From contig CAZZCG010000001.1 in assembly GCA_964653145.1 (NCBI GenBank), positions 124,001 through 188,000 of the forward strand: DNA of 64,000 nt. The letters run 5' to 3'. The translations under genes and the position numbers were made by a program. Under the pieces are notes generated by a model, which was not told the origin of the DNA, made no database searches, and worked only from the letters and a program-made list of their open reading frames with translations. This DNA is from Pseudocalidococcus sp964653145. GTDB taxonomy: Bacteria > Cyanobacteriota > Cyanobacteriia > Thermosynechococcales > Thermosynechococcaceae. Of the stretch, positions 36,237 to 45,259 are shown piece after piece (positions within the stretch are counted from its first letter, which is position 1; each line of letters opens with the position of its first letter).

Positions 36237-37021
36237 GAAGGATTGGATTGGCGGCGGCGCGTTGTTTTTTTCGCAGTTTCGGATTTGACCATCCCGACAA
36301 TCTCAGGATTAAAGCCCTTTGGAAATTGGGTTTGGGCATCATAAATGGCTTGACGACGATCAGCACCACTTAAATTTGCTCCCGTGAGGTTGGCCCCCGA
36401 GAAATCACATTCCCGCAAATCCGCCATTGAAAGATTGGCCTGGGTGAGATTAGTCCGACTAAAGTTAGCCCCCTGGAGGTCGGTGAGGCGAAAATTGGCC
36501 TGGGTGAGATTACTACCTTGAAAATTAATGTGGTTTAACTCTTGGGCCTGACAATCAATGCCGCTCAAATTGCGATCCGTAAACCTTCGCTCCCCTTGGG
36601 CATAGGTCATGAGCAGTTGGTGGGCTGTGAGTTCTGCCTCTGGGTTTGTGGCCTGCACCGCCAAGGGAATTTGACTTAATTCCGGCAACGGCGCGGGTTG
36701 GATGGGGGGAGTTGGGGGAGCCCAGGCCCCGTGACGGTTAATGGTGGCTAAAAACGCTCCCGTCAAATTTGCACCCAGGAGGCAGGTCTGGTGGAGTTGG
36801 GCCTGGTCAAAATTAACCCCTTGCAGATTGGCATCCCGCAGATCCCCATGGGAGAGATTAGCTCGACTGAGATTGGCCCCCTGCAAATTAATGCCCACTA
36901 AGCTAGCTCCGGATAAATCAACCGCGGGCAACTCCAGGCCGGAAAAGTTCCGTTCCCCTTGACGATAGCGGGTGAGTAATTCAGTGGGAGTCATTCCACC
37001 AAACTGAGGTACAACGGACAT
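36233..37021 (-). CDS. Pentapeptide-repeat protein with two repeat blocks
   Basis: The 262-residue protein has two copies of one module. Each opens with a helical cap (MTPTELLTRYRQGERNFSG and LTAHQLLMTYAQGERRFTDR) and continues in A(D/N)Lxx pentapeptides, residues 25-95 and 160-225, that form a right-handed beta-helix. A Pro-rich linker separates them. The C-terminus is basic (KKTTRRRQ). The function of such proteins in cyanobacteria is unknown. The last codons overlap the end of dnaE by 4 bases in convergent orientation. Confidence 0.88.
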   Translation of the reverse strand: MSVVPQFGGMTPTELLTRYRQGERNFSGLELPAVDLSGASLVGINLQGANLSRANLSHGDLRDANLQGVNFDQAQLHQTCLLGANLTGAFLATINRHGAWAPPTPPIQPAPLPELSQIPLAVQATNPEAELTAHQLLMTYAQGERRFTDRNLSGIDCQAQELNHINFQGSNLTQANFRLTDLQGANFSRTNLTQANLSMADLRECDFSGANLTGANLSGADRRQAIYDAQTQFPKGFNPEIVGMVKSETAKKTTRRRQSNPS

Positions 37022-37177
37022 GATTCAACCTCAAAGCAGTGAGCGCAAAAACCAAGCTAACCTTTCAGAGGCATTGCATCAGGGGATTGATGTTCAGAAT
37101 ACTGCCCTGGCTATATTTTTGCGGGGGCCTGGGCTACCCTAATACTAAACCGGTCCCAAATTGTTGAGAGTGTCGCT

Positions 37178-37630
37178 ATGAACAATTGTGTCTTAATGGC
37201 TGAAGTCATCGAGCCCCCAGAATTGCGCTACACCCAAGATAACCAAACCCCCATTGCCACCATGCTTGTGCAGTTTGCCGGCCAGCGGGCTGAAGATCCT
37301 CCGGAAACCCTAAAAGTTGTCGGCTGGGGTAATTTGGCCCAACAAATGCAAGACCAATGTAAGCTCAATGATCGCCTGTTACTGGAAGGGCGGTTGGGGA
37401 TGAACACCTTAGAACGTCCCGAGGGATTTAAAGAAAAACGGGCTGAATTAACTGTGTCCAAACTTCATTGGCTCAGTAGTGATGGTCAGGTAACCACTCG
37501 GCAAGCAGAAATGGCCCCAACCCGCCCCGCCCCCGTCGCTCCTGTAGCCCCGGCACCCCAACCCCCAACCCCCGCCCGTGGAATCCCGATGCCGGAACCG
37601 GATCTGCCCCCCGATGATCTTCCCTTCTAG
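37178..37630 (+). CDS. ssb: Single-stranded DNA-binding protein
   Basis: The 150-residue protein has one OB-fold: MNNCVLMAEVIEPPELRY, TLKVVGWGNLAQQMQDQC, LLLEGRLGMNTL and the RAELTVSKLHWL end strand (to about residue 105). A Pro-rich linker follows, and it ends in PDDLPF, the acidic tip that binds partner proteins in SSB. It matches the cyanobacterial type of SSB with KVVGWG. A different, more typical SSB could exist elsewhere in the genome. Its last 4 bases overlap the next gene, which is convergent. Confidence 0.88.
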   Translation: MNNCVLMAEVIEPPELRYTQDNQTPIATMLVQFAGQRAEDPPETLKVVGWGNLAQQMQDQCKLNDRLLLEGRLGMNTLERPEGFKEKRAELTVSKLHWLSSDGQVTTRQAEMAPTRPAPVAPVAPAPQPPTPARGIPMPEPDLPPDDLPF

Positions 37631-38238
37631 GGAAATACAGCCCCTTGGGTGCGGCCATGGTCGGTTTGTCGGTCGTACTCTCGATCTTTCTCAGCATAGC
37701 GATTAATAATGGCCTGGGCAGTTTGATTAGTCAGTTGCTCTAATTGGTCACAGGTGGCTTGGGCGAGGCGGGGAAGTTGTTGCCATATTTCTTGAGTTGC
37801 TGCTTTACCGTGGTTGGCGTGGCCATCTTCATGGAGTTTTAGGGCCTGGTAATATCGCTGCCAGTGACGCTGTAAACTCTGTGGGGCCTGGTTGACATTC
37901 ATCCAACGGGGCATGGTGTAGGTAATATCGGTGTTGAGTGTCAGTTGGGTAATCCGGCAAACCCGACCATCTCCGGCATAGCGAAACCGCCACTGGATGT
38001 ACCATTTTGTGTAGGCATCAAACCGCCGTCCCGATTGACCCATTGGCCCGAAACGATTCATCTGTTGGCGCAATTCCGTAGCGGTTGTCCCAGTAATGGT
38101 GTAGGGATGGGTTGAAATCCTCAGGCTTGGCTGGCCCCAGGCTCCGCTGATGAGGACTAGGCAAATCAAACTGGCCCCCAGAAGGACACTTGCCCAACGC
38201 TGCCATCGCCTCAGTGTTTGGATAAATACCCCGCTCAT
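37627..38238 (-). CDS. DUF922 predicted secreted zinc protease
   Basis: The 203-residue protein has an N-terminal signal helix (WASVLLGASLICLVLISGAWG, cleaved after a small residue) and the DUF922 domain. The HExxH metal motif is HEDGH in LKLHEDGHANHG near residue 144. Other conserved parts are GTTATELRQQMNRFGP and DAYTKWYIQWRF. Family members are predicted periplasmic or secreted proteases. It converges on ssb with a 4-base overlap. Confidence 0.82.
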   Translation of the reverse strand: MSGVFIQTLRRWQRWASVLLGASLICLVLISGAWGQPSLRISTHPYTITGTTATELRQQMNRFGPMGQSGRRFDAYTKWYIQWRFRYAGDGRVCRITQLTLNTDITYTMPRWMNVNQAPQSLQRHWQRYYQALKLHEDGHANHGKAATQEIWQQLPRLAQATCDQLEQLTNQTAQAIINRYAEKDREYDRQTDHGRTQGAVFP

Positions 38239-38313
38239 TGGATTTATCTCACAACTTGCAAAATGTGCAAAATTTTTAGGACAACCACGCCATTGTTAAC
38301 AGTCCCAGTAGCC

Positions 38314-38646
38314 TCAGTGGGCCTGGAGTAATTGTTTCGCTTTTTCTGCGGTAATCCCAAACTGGGTTAATGTCCCCACATCCATGGCCCCACCCCCCGA
38401 GCTTAAAACCCGCCAGCCCTGATCGGTTTCCTTGAGGAAGGTTTGCCCACCCGCCTCACCCCAAAGCCAAGTTGCAAGGGCATAATTGTCCACCTGGATC
38501 ACGCGAATCACCGTCGGTTGGGGGTGTTGGGGCTGGGGCCCGAGGTGGTTCACAGTGGCCTGGGTAATGCCAGGACTGCCACTGGCCTGGGATAAGAGGA
38601 TTAACGCACTCAGCCCACCCCCAACAAAATTGCCAATCCAGGCCAT
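38314..38646 (-). CDS. Hypothetical exported protein
   Basis: I do not recognise the family by name. The 110-residue protein has an N-terminal signal-type helix (NFVGGGLSALILLSQASG), then a small domain with VIRVIQVDNYALATWLWGEAG, FLKETDQGWRVLSSGGG and a C-terminal EKAKQLL. Small exported proteins of this kind occur in many cyanobacteria. It lies 75 bases from the DUF922 gene on the same strand. Confidence 0.6.
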   Translation of the reverse strand: MAWIGNFVGGGLSALILLSQASGSPGITQATVNHLGPQPQHPQPTVIRVIQVDNYALATWLWGEAGGQTFLKETDQGWRVLSSGGGAMDVGTLTQFGITAEKAKQLLQAH

Positions 38647-38758
38647 AGACTCACCTCAAAAATACCTAAATGCTTTCTTAATGGAACCCGTAAAGTCAGC
38701 CTAACCAATTTTTTCTAGACCTGAGCTATAAAGGGGGTATTAGCAGCGGTATAAAAAA

Positions 38759-39049
38759 ATGACCAACTTGACAGATTTCCTCCCTGTTTCTGAGGACGGA
38801 CTGCACCCCCACGTCACACTTTCTGGACGAATGCGAGGCCTGATGGATCTGATTACAACCCTAACGGTGGCGGACAAAATTGCGGCCGGTGGATATCTAA
38901 TCAGTAGTTCTGAGTTAGCGGACTTGATGGATGTTAACGCCAGCGCGGTCACCAGCCGTGGCGATGAATGGACTTGGCGTAACTGGGCGATTTCCCGAGT
39001 CAGACGCGAAGGTAATCAAATCCTTTGGCAACTACAACGGGTAGATTAA
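38759..39049 (+). CDS. Hypothetical small protein
   Basis: The 96-residue protein has no recognised name. It contains ADLMDVNASAVTSRGDEWTWRNW, a helix-turn-helix-like segment near residues 55-80, and ends IAISRVRREGNQILWQLQRV-like, suggesting nucleic-acid binding as a possibility only. It is divergent from the exported gene to its left. Confidence 0.55.
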   Translation: MTNLTDFLPVSEDGLHPHVTLSGRMRGLMDLITTLTVADKIAAGGYLISSSELADLMDVNASAVTSRGDEWTWRNWAISRVRREGNQILWQLQRVD

Positions 39050-39099
39050 AACCCATACCAGTGATTTTGTTGGTTAATGACTTTACCTTGGAGCAACCT

Positions 39100-39606
39100 C
39101 TAGGACTGTGGGGGCTCAATACTCCCTAAAATTTGTTGCTTATAGTCTTCAATGTTTTGGACGAACTCTTTACGATTTTTGGCGAAAAGTAAGTAGCGAT
39201 AGACAAACCAACTGCTAAAGCCAAAGCCAATCAACTCAAAGGTGGGGGCCAGCAGCGGAATGGCCTGGATTACTTCCAAAATCGCCACTGCCAAAGCAAC
39301 AAATGGTACCGTAGCTAAAACAATCGCCGCTGTGGTTAAGGGTTGTTTATACTCGCCAAAAAAAGAATTGACCTGCTCTGGAAATACTGTTAATAACCAA
39401 TAGAGCTTTTCCCGTACCTGCTGCATTTGTTCATCACTCATGACTGAGTTTGTGGCCGGTGGGGTCACTGGAGCAATGGTTCCTGGTTCCGTCTCGATGC
39501 TTAAGGGGGCGGGGTCGGCATAGCTGATTGGGGCTGAAACTTCGGCAGCAGGGGTTTCTGGTGCTTGGTTTTCGTAACTTTCGCCGTGATATTCGGTCTC
39601 GTTCAT
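39100..39606 (-). CDS. CAAD-domain protein (CurT/CURVATURE THYLAKOID1-like)
   Basis: The ATG at 39606 gives 168 residues: an acidic, Pro-rich N-terminal half, then EKLYWLLTVFPEQVNSFFGEYK, two membrane helices (TTAAIVLATVPFVALAVAIL and LLAPTFELIGFGFSSWFVYRY) and an amphipathic C-terminal helix (LLFAKNRKEFVQNIEDYK). This is the CAAD pattern shared by CURT1 of plants and CurT of cyanobacteria, which bend thylakoid membranes. The longer upstream frame is not conserved. It is divergent from the DUF2232 gene. Confidence 0.85.
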   Translation of the reverse strand: MNETEYHGESYENQAPETPAAEVSAPISYADPAPLSIETEPGTIAPVTPPATNSVMSDEQMQQVREKLYWLLTVFPEQVNSFFGEYKQPLTTAAIVLATVPFVALAVAILEVIQAIPLLAPTFELIGFGFSSWFVYRYLLFAKNRKEFVQNIEDYKQQILGSIEPPQS

Positions 39607-39774
39607 CCAATAGGTCCTCACCCAACTGCACTCCTGGCATATTTTATAGCATCCTTGGTTCAGATTAACTGCAATCCAGAAGCACCTCGACATTCAATCC
39701 CCCGGTCAATCATTTCGGAGAATGAACCCTTAAGATGGAGTGATGCCAATTTTTCCACTGGGATCACCAGGCCC

Positions 39775-40524
39775 ATGAGTTCGTCAACACCACCACCCCA
39801 CGGGGACACCTCTGGTTGGGAGTCGCAGGATTGGGATAGCCCTGAGTCAACCGTCAGCATCTCTGAACCGGATTACGCCCAGGCCCTGAGTCGGCAACAA
39901 ATTCAGCGCACCCTGGTTATTACCGAAACCGCATTTTTAGCCAGTGCTGCGGCCTTAATTTGGCTGATCAACTTCTATGTCCCCGCCGGTCCCCTGTTGC
40001 GAATTTTCTTTCCAATTCCGGTTGCCTTAATCCATTTACGTTGGCATCGCCGCGCGGCCTGGATGGGAGCTATTGTCAGCGCTCTATTGCTCTCAGTGTT
40101 AATGGGGCCGCCCCGCAGTTTGCAGTATCTTTTACCCCATGGCGTGATGGGGGTTGTTCTTGGGGGCCTGTGGAAACGCCAATCTCCCTGGAGTCTTTCG
40201 CTATTTTGGGGAGCGGTTTTAGGCAGTTTGGGCTTCTTTTTTCAAATTACCGTCGTCTCGGTGTTGCTGGGGGAAAACCTTTGGATCTATGTGAATCAAC
40301 AGGTCACTAGCTTTTTAGACTGGCTTTTCCTGCAACTGGGGGTTTTGATGATTCCCAATGTTGGGTTAATCCAGGCCACGGCGGTTGTCTTGGTATTTTG
40401 TCAGTCCTACGTTTACGCGTTAATTGTTCACATCTTGGCCTGGCGATTGCTGGGGCGATTGGGTAATCCAATTCCTGATCCACCGGGATGGTTGGAGGAC
40501 CTATTGGTTGAGCGGGATGTTTAA
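39775..40524 (+). CDS. DUF2232 integral membrane protein
   Basis: The ATG at 39775 gives 249 residues: a hydrophilic N-terminus with SRQQIQRTLVITETAFLA, then about six membrane segments ending in an amphipathic tail (IPDPPGWLEDLLVE). The FFPIPVALIHLRWHRRAAWMG and GPPRSLQYLLPHGVMGVVLG parts match DUF2232, a family related to substrate-binding subunits of energy-coupling transporters. No energy-coupling partner is nearby, so the substrate is unknown. It ends 11 bases before the convergent GH57 gene. Confidence 0.8.
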   Translation: MSSSTPPPHGDTSGWESQDWDSPESTVSISEPDYAQALSRQQIQRTLVITETAFLASAAALIWLINFYVPAGPLLRIFFPIPVALIHLRWHRRAAWMGAIVSALLLSVLMGPPRSLQYLLPHGVMGVVLGGLWKRQSPWSLSLFWGAVLGSLGFFFQITVVSVLLGENLWIYVNQQVTSFLDWLFLQLGVLMIPNVGLIQATAVVLVFCQSYVYALIVHILAWRLLGRLGNPIPDPPGWLEDLLVERDV

Positions 40525-40534
40525 GTTGGACTTT

Positions 40535-42124
40535 CTACAAAGGCCGATAAACACGGTAGTTGATGCTGGGAAAAATGTTATCGATGGCTTCAACTTTTTC
40601 TAGCCAACCGGAGTCAATTTTTTGCTCTCGAATATCATCATGGAGTTTATGGAACCGGGATAAGTGAGAACGAGTCCGCCGCACCGCGTAGGGCACCATG
40701 GTTCCAGTCCGCATAATAAAGGCCCAGTCTGAGGATTGCGCCAATAGGAGTTCCCGTGCGGCTTGGTTCAGGGCCCGCCAACTCAGTTCATCCCAGGCCT
40801 CGACCTTGGCCAAATCAATCATCCGTTCCGCAGCCTTGTGGAGGTGGGGATAAATCCAGGTGTTGGTTTCATTGAGCCAGTATTCATGGAAGCCTTTATA
40901 GCCCCAACTGGATTGGGAGGGCCGGCAAACCTGTTGCGTTGGGTGCGCCTTGAGATAGTCGGCCAAGTGGGTCATTTCAAAAGTATCTTGGTCAAACCAG
41001 GACTTCCGAAACAAGAAATCCAAGAACCAGGGGCCTTCATACCACCAGTGACCGTAAAGTTCAGCATCGTAGGGTGAGACTACAATCGGCGGCCGTTGCA
41101 TAATTCCAGCCAGATGTCGGATTTGCTGTCCCCGATTAAACATGAAATTGCTGGCGTGTTCGGCGGCTTTTTCCTTGGCCCAGTAGGGATCATAAAGGGC
41201 TTTATCGCTTAACCCCAGGCCCCGGCCGGTAATTTTGTGATATTTGATCCCGGTGTTTTTCCGCTGACCATTGGGCATGATGTAGGGCTTGATGTATTCG
41301 TATTCCGCTTCCCAACCCAAGTCCTTATAAAATTCCCGATATTCTGCCGCGCCTGGATACCCCACTTCCGAAGACCAAACCTGCTGGGAAGACTCATGAT
41401 CCCGACCAAAAGCTGCCACACCTGTTTCCGTAAAGATTGGGGCATAGGTACCAAAGCGGGGCCGCGGGCGAGCATACAAAATCCCATGGCCATCAATCAA
41501 GAAATAGCGTAACCCAGCATCGGCCAGTTGGCGTTCAACCCCTTCGTAGTAAGCACATTCCGGCAACCAAATCCCTTTCGGCGGCCGGCCAAAGTTTTCC
41601 TCGTAATGCTCACAGGCCACCTTAATTTGGGCCCACACGGCCTGGGGATACATTTTCATCAAGGGAAGATAGCCGTGGGTTGCGCCACAGGTAATAATTT
41701 CCAGGTTGTTGCTATCTTGAAACTTCTTAAAAGCAGTGACTAAATCCCGGCCGTAGTCTTCCCAGGTATTGCGAACCCGATTAAATTCTTGGACGTAATG
41801 CTCGGCTAAATAGCGAATATGGCCGTTGTATTGATTGCGCTCAACTTCCAACTCCGCTAATTCTTCCAATTGGGCGAGATGGGCATCGTAGCGATCTTGG
41901 AGGAGCTCATCCCGCAGCATCGAAACCAAGGGCGGTGTCATGCTCATTGTAATTTTGAAATCCACCCCGTCCCGCTTCAGCCCCTCAAACATCCACAACA
42001 AGGGCACATAGGTTTCGGTAATGGCCTCAAAAAGCCATTCTTCCTCTAGGACATAATCGCTCTCTGGGTGCCGGACAAAGGGCAGGTGAGCATGGAGGAC
42101 GAGGGCAAGATAGCCAATAGCCAT
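40535..42124 (-). CDS. GH57 1,4-alpha-glucan branching enzyme
   Basis: The 529-residue protein opens with MAIGYLALVLHAHLPFVRHP, the usual GH57 start, with the nucleophile Glu in IWLPECAYYEG near residue 187 and the acid Asp in VVSPYDAELYGHWWYEGPWF near 355. A C-terminal DUF1957 domain follows (about residues 425-525). GH57 branching enzymes add alpha-1,6 branches to glycogen; the alternative, amylopullulanase-type activity, is less likely. It works beside the standard GH13 GlgB in many cyanobacteria. The gene is alone. Confidence 0.9.
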   Translation of the reverse strand: MAIGYLALVLHAHLPFVRHPESDYVLEEEWLFEAITETYVPLLWMFEGLKRDGVDFKITMSMTPPLVSMLRDELLQDRYDAHLAQLEELAELEVERNQYNGHIRYLAEHYVQEFNRVRNTWEDYGRDLVTAFKKFQDSNNLEIITCGATHGYLPLMKMYPQAVWAQIKVACEHYEENFGRPPKGIWLPECAYYEGVERQLADAGLRYFLIDGHGILYARPRPRFGTYAPIFTETGVAAFGRDHESSQQVWSSEVGYPGAAEYREFYKDLGWEAEYEYIKPYIMPNGQRKNTGIKYHKITGRGLGLSDKALYDPYWAKEKAAEHASNFMFNRGQQIRHLAGIMQRPPIVVSPYDAELYGHWWYEGPWFLDFLFRKSWFDQDTFEMTHLADYLKAHPTQQVCRPSQSSWGYKGFHEYWLNETNTWIYPHLHKAAERMIDLAKVEAWDELSWRALNQAARELLLAQSSDWAFIMRTGTMVPYAVRRTRSHLSRFHKLHDDIREQKIDSGWLEKVEAIDNIFPSINYRVYRPL

Positions 42125-42388
42125 AGGATTTCGGGGATAGTTTCAGCTTAAGTGTAGGAGTGAGGCTATACCGGCAGTTGACCGAAACCATAAAGCGATC
42201 CCCAGGCCAGCATCCCCATCATCTTAGGCGAGAACGTCCATCTATAAGCTGTTCTTAAGCAAAATCTCAATGCCCAGGCCAGAGTCCCCTACCCCTAAAT
42301 TGCAACTCCAGCAGACGGACTCGTGGGCACACCCAACCCGAGGGAAAACAATTCCGAAACCCCTTTAAACAAACCCAGTGCCATCCCC

Positions 42389-45115
42389 CTAAGCCTGAGC
42401 TAAGTCATCGAGAACATCTTGAGCTGAGGCATACCGTTGGCGGAAATTGTAGCGCACCATTTTCTCTAAAACCGCACGAAACTGAGGCGAAATCGGGGCC
42501 TGGGACTGCCAAATTAACTCCCCATTAGTGGGATTATGCTGTAAATCCGCCGGGGAAACCCCACTTAAGGCCTCAATGGCCACCACCCCCAAGGCATAAA
42601 TATCGCTAGCAAAGGTGGGTCGGCCGGCCATTTGCTCACTGGGCGCATACCCGCGGGTGCCAATCGCAATGGTAAATTTTTGGTCCAGGTTTGCCAAGTC
42701 TTCCGGTTGGATGTGCCGCACTGCGCCAAAATCGATCAGGACTAATTGTTGATCCGAGTCACGGCGAAGAATATTCCCCGGCTTGATGTCCCGGTGCACC
42801 ACATTTAGCCCGTGGACATAGACCAAAATCGCTAAAATTTCCTGCAGAAGTTGTTTGACATAGTTGGGTTCAAACACTGGGGTCTGCAGCAATTCGTCCT
42901 GGAGGGATTGCCCCTTGACGTACTCTTGAACGAGGAAAAAAGCCTTGTTTTCCTCAAAGTAGGCGAGCAACCTCGGTATTCGATCATGTTGACCCACTTG
43001 GGCTAGAGTTGCGGCTTCCCGTTGAAATAAACGCCGGGCCAGTTGCAGGAATTTGGCATCGGAGCGCGACGGCAACAGTTGTTTAACCACACAAATGGGA
43101 TTGAGGGGCATCTGCGTATCTTCCGCCAAATAGGTGCGCCCAAACCCGCCATGGCCCAATTGGGTAATCACCTTGTACCGACCCGCCAACAGGCCCGGAA
43201 TCAATTCAGAGGAGTAACTTGGGGCATCAAAGGTATCGGAATGGCTGCTGGAAGCGGTGGACTCCGGGCCAGTGGTGGGCTCCTTGAGGGTAAAGGCTTG
43301 ATCCAAATTATGGGGATGGAGGCCAGAAATGTCCGTCATTGGGGCCTCGGTCGCAGCGGTGGGGGGGGCGGCCGGGAAAATGGGTGTCGACGTGGGCGGG
43401 GGGATTGAACTGGCGGGGGTATCGTAAACCATAGTCGGAAGAGGATCGTTGGCCGCCAAATCTGGGTTAGGGGGTTCTAGGGATTCTGGTGGATCCAAGG
43501 GGGCTGGCAAAACCGTGGCTTCTGGATGGGGTAATGCTGGAGGCGGTAACTCTGGCTCTTGCAAAACCGTGGGTTCAGGGGATGTAACAGGCGGAAGGTT
43601 CAGGACTGTGGGCTCCAGACCGGGAGGATTGGGAAGAAGGGTCGGCTCAAGGGAGGTGGGAATAATCGTGGGGGGCTCACTGGGGGGGGCTGGAACAAAT
43701 GTGGCCTCTTCACCTGGAGATGACGGGATGGGGCCGTAACCCCCAAGTCTTGAATGGGGCGAATGGGGCTGGTCAGGAACGAGAGTCTGTAAATATGCAG
43801 CGGCTGGGGCTTGGGGTGCTGGGGCAGCGGGGCTAGGTGGGGCGGCCGGAGTTGAAGGGGCTAGGGTTGCTGATGCTGTTTGGGGACGCGTAGCCTGGTG
43901 AATCACGAGCATGACCGAGGTGGCTAAAATCCCCAGGCCCGCCGGAACTACAGGCAGCCAACCCGCCAGAGCAATGAATACGCCATAGCTCAGCCCCACC
44001 AATACCACCAGGCCAACACCAGTGATTACTGTGGGTATGAGCCAGCCCTGTTTGCGATAGAGGCTCACCCAGAGGACACCTGTCGCCAAGGACCAGCCAT
44101 AGACCCACAACCATTCCCCCCAGGCCGGCCAGGCCCAGATTAAGGATTGCCCCTGATTCACCGCTCCTAAGATTTGCTGAACCACCTGAGCATGAATTAA
44201 AACCCCCGGAGTGCGATCATCTCCAGCCCGCACATCATCCAAGGGGGTCATAAATTTGTCATTACTACTTTCGGCTGTGACTCCAATCAAGACGACGCGA
44301 TTGCGGATGGCTGCCACTGGCACTTGATCGTTGAGGAGTTGAGTTAACGTGACCTGCTGACCCAAACTGGCGGGGGGGTGGAAATTAATGAGAATTTGGT
44401 ACCCGCGGGCATCAACTCTGTGATATCCCCCCATATTGGGTTGCACCCGCGGGAAACGTACTGTTCCCAATTGCAAGACTTCATTGGCATCGAACTCACT
44501 GCGATCCGACAGATAATTTTGGGCTAGTTGAAACCCCAAAGCAGCGGGAGTACTACAAGGGCTATCTGGTGTTGGTGTCCGAATTAACACAGCCCGCCGC
44601 ACCACGCCATCAAAGTCTAAGGGCAAGTCTGCAAAACCAACTTGGGCATCCCGTAACCCCGCTGGTGGTGCTACGCCGGGATTATCCGCCCGGCCCACTT
44701 TACACAGGGCAATGACATTGGGATGGGCGATTAGATATTGACTGAGATTATTGCTGATGGTGTTGGGAGCAGCTGGGGCAAAGGGATCGGGAATCGGTAA
44801 GTCCCGAAATAAGTCCAGACCAATGACCTTAGGAGCCGCCGCGTTCAACTTCTCCAGGGCCGCAATAAGCACAGTATCCGGCAGGGGATAGGTTTTCTGG
44901 GCTTGGATATCGGCTTCCGTAATCGTCACTAATAATATCGAGGAGTCCTGGTCTGGCTGCGGTTGGGCCCGCATCATCTGGTCGTAGGCCCGCAATTCCC
45001 AGGATTCCAAGACGGTTAAACTTTTCAAGCCCGAGATCCCCACCGTCGCCACCAGGGCCGCGATCATGGCTGGAAAGTTGGCCTGGAGCAGTCGTTGCCA
45101 AGGGGGGACTTGCAT
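42389..45115 (-). CDS. CHASE2 sensor serine/threonine protein kinase
   Basis: The 908-residue protein starts with one membrane helix, an extracytoplasmic CHASE2 domain (about 35-315, with DSSILLVTITEADIQAQK and VVLIGVTAESSNDKFMTPL), and three helices (about 330-405). A long Pro-rich linker (410-640) follows. The C-terminal kinase has GHGGFGRTYLAED (glycine loop), VVKQLL (Lys), VVHRDIKPGNIL (catalytic loop, about 765), LIDFGAV (DFG) and APSE (APE). It probably senses an outside cue and phosphorylates cytoplasmic targets. The DUF928 gene lies next to it on the same strand. Confidence 0.92.
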   Translation of the reverse strand: MQVPPWQRLLQANFPAMIAALVATVGISGLKSLTVLESWELRAYDQMMRAQPQPDQDSSILLVTITEADIQAQKTYPLPDTVLIAALEKLNAAAPKVIGLDLFRDLPIPDPFAPAAPNTISNNLSQYLIAHPNVIALCKVGRADNPGVAPPAGLRDAQVGFADLPLDFDGVVRRAVLIRTPTPDSPCSTPAALGFQLAQNYLSDRSEFDANEVLQLGTVRFPRVQPNMGGYHRVDARGYQILINFHPPASLGQQVTLTQLLNDQVPVAAIRNRVVLIGVTAESSNDKFMTPLDDVRAGDDRTPGVLIHAQVVQQILGAVNQGQSLIWAWPAWGEWLWVYGWSLATGVLWVSLYRKQGWLIPTVITGVGLVVLVGLSYGVFIALAGWLPVVPAGLGILATSVMLVIHQATRPQTASATLAPSTPAAPPSPAAPAPQAPAAAYLQTLVPDQPHSPHSRLGGYGPIPSSPGEEATFVPAPPSEPPTIIPTSLEPTLLPNPPGLEPTVLNLPPVTSPEPTVLQEPELPPPALPHPEATVLPAPLDPPESLEPPNPDLAANDPLPTMVYDTPASSIPPPTSTPIFPAAPPTAATEAPMTDISGLHPHNLDQAFTLKEPTTGPESTASSSHSDTFDAPSYSSELIPGLLAGRYKVITQLGHGGFGRTYLAEDTQMPLNPICVVKQLLPSRSDAKFLQLARRLFQREAATLAQVGQHDRIPRLLAYFEENKAFFLVQEYVKGQSLQDELLQTPVFEPNYVKQLLQEILAILVYVHGLNVVHRDIKPGNILRRDSDQQLVLIDFGAVRHIQPEDLANLDQKFTIAIGTRGYAPSEQMAGRPTFASDIYALGVVAIEALSGVSPADLQHNPTNGELIWQSQAPISPQFRAVLEKMVRYNFRQRYASAQDVLDDLAQA

Positions 45116-45259
45116 GGTGAAAACAGGATTAGGACATAGCTATAAATTCCTAGACTACATCTTAATCCCTTCCCCCACGGGGCAGACTCCACGACAAGCC
45201 ACTTCCAAAAACGTATCCCTCAGCCGGATGCCCGGAAAAGTCAACGGATGCTTGGGGTG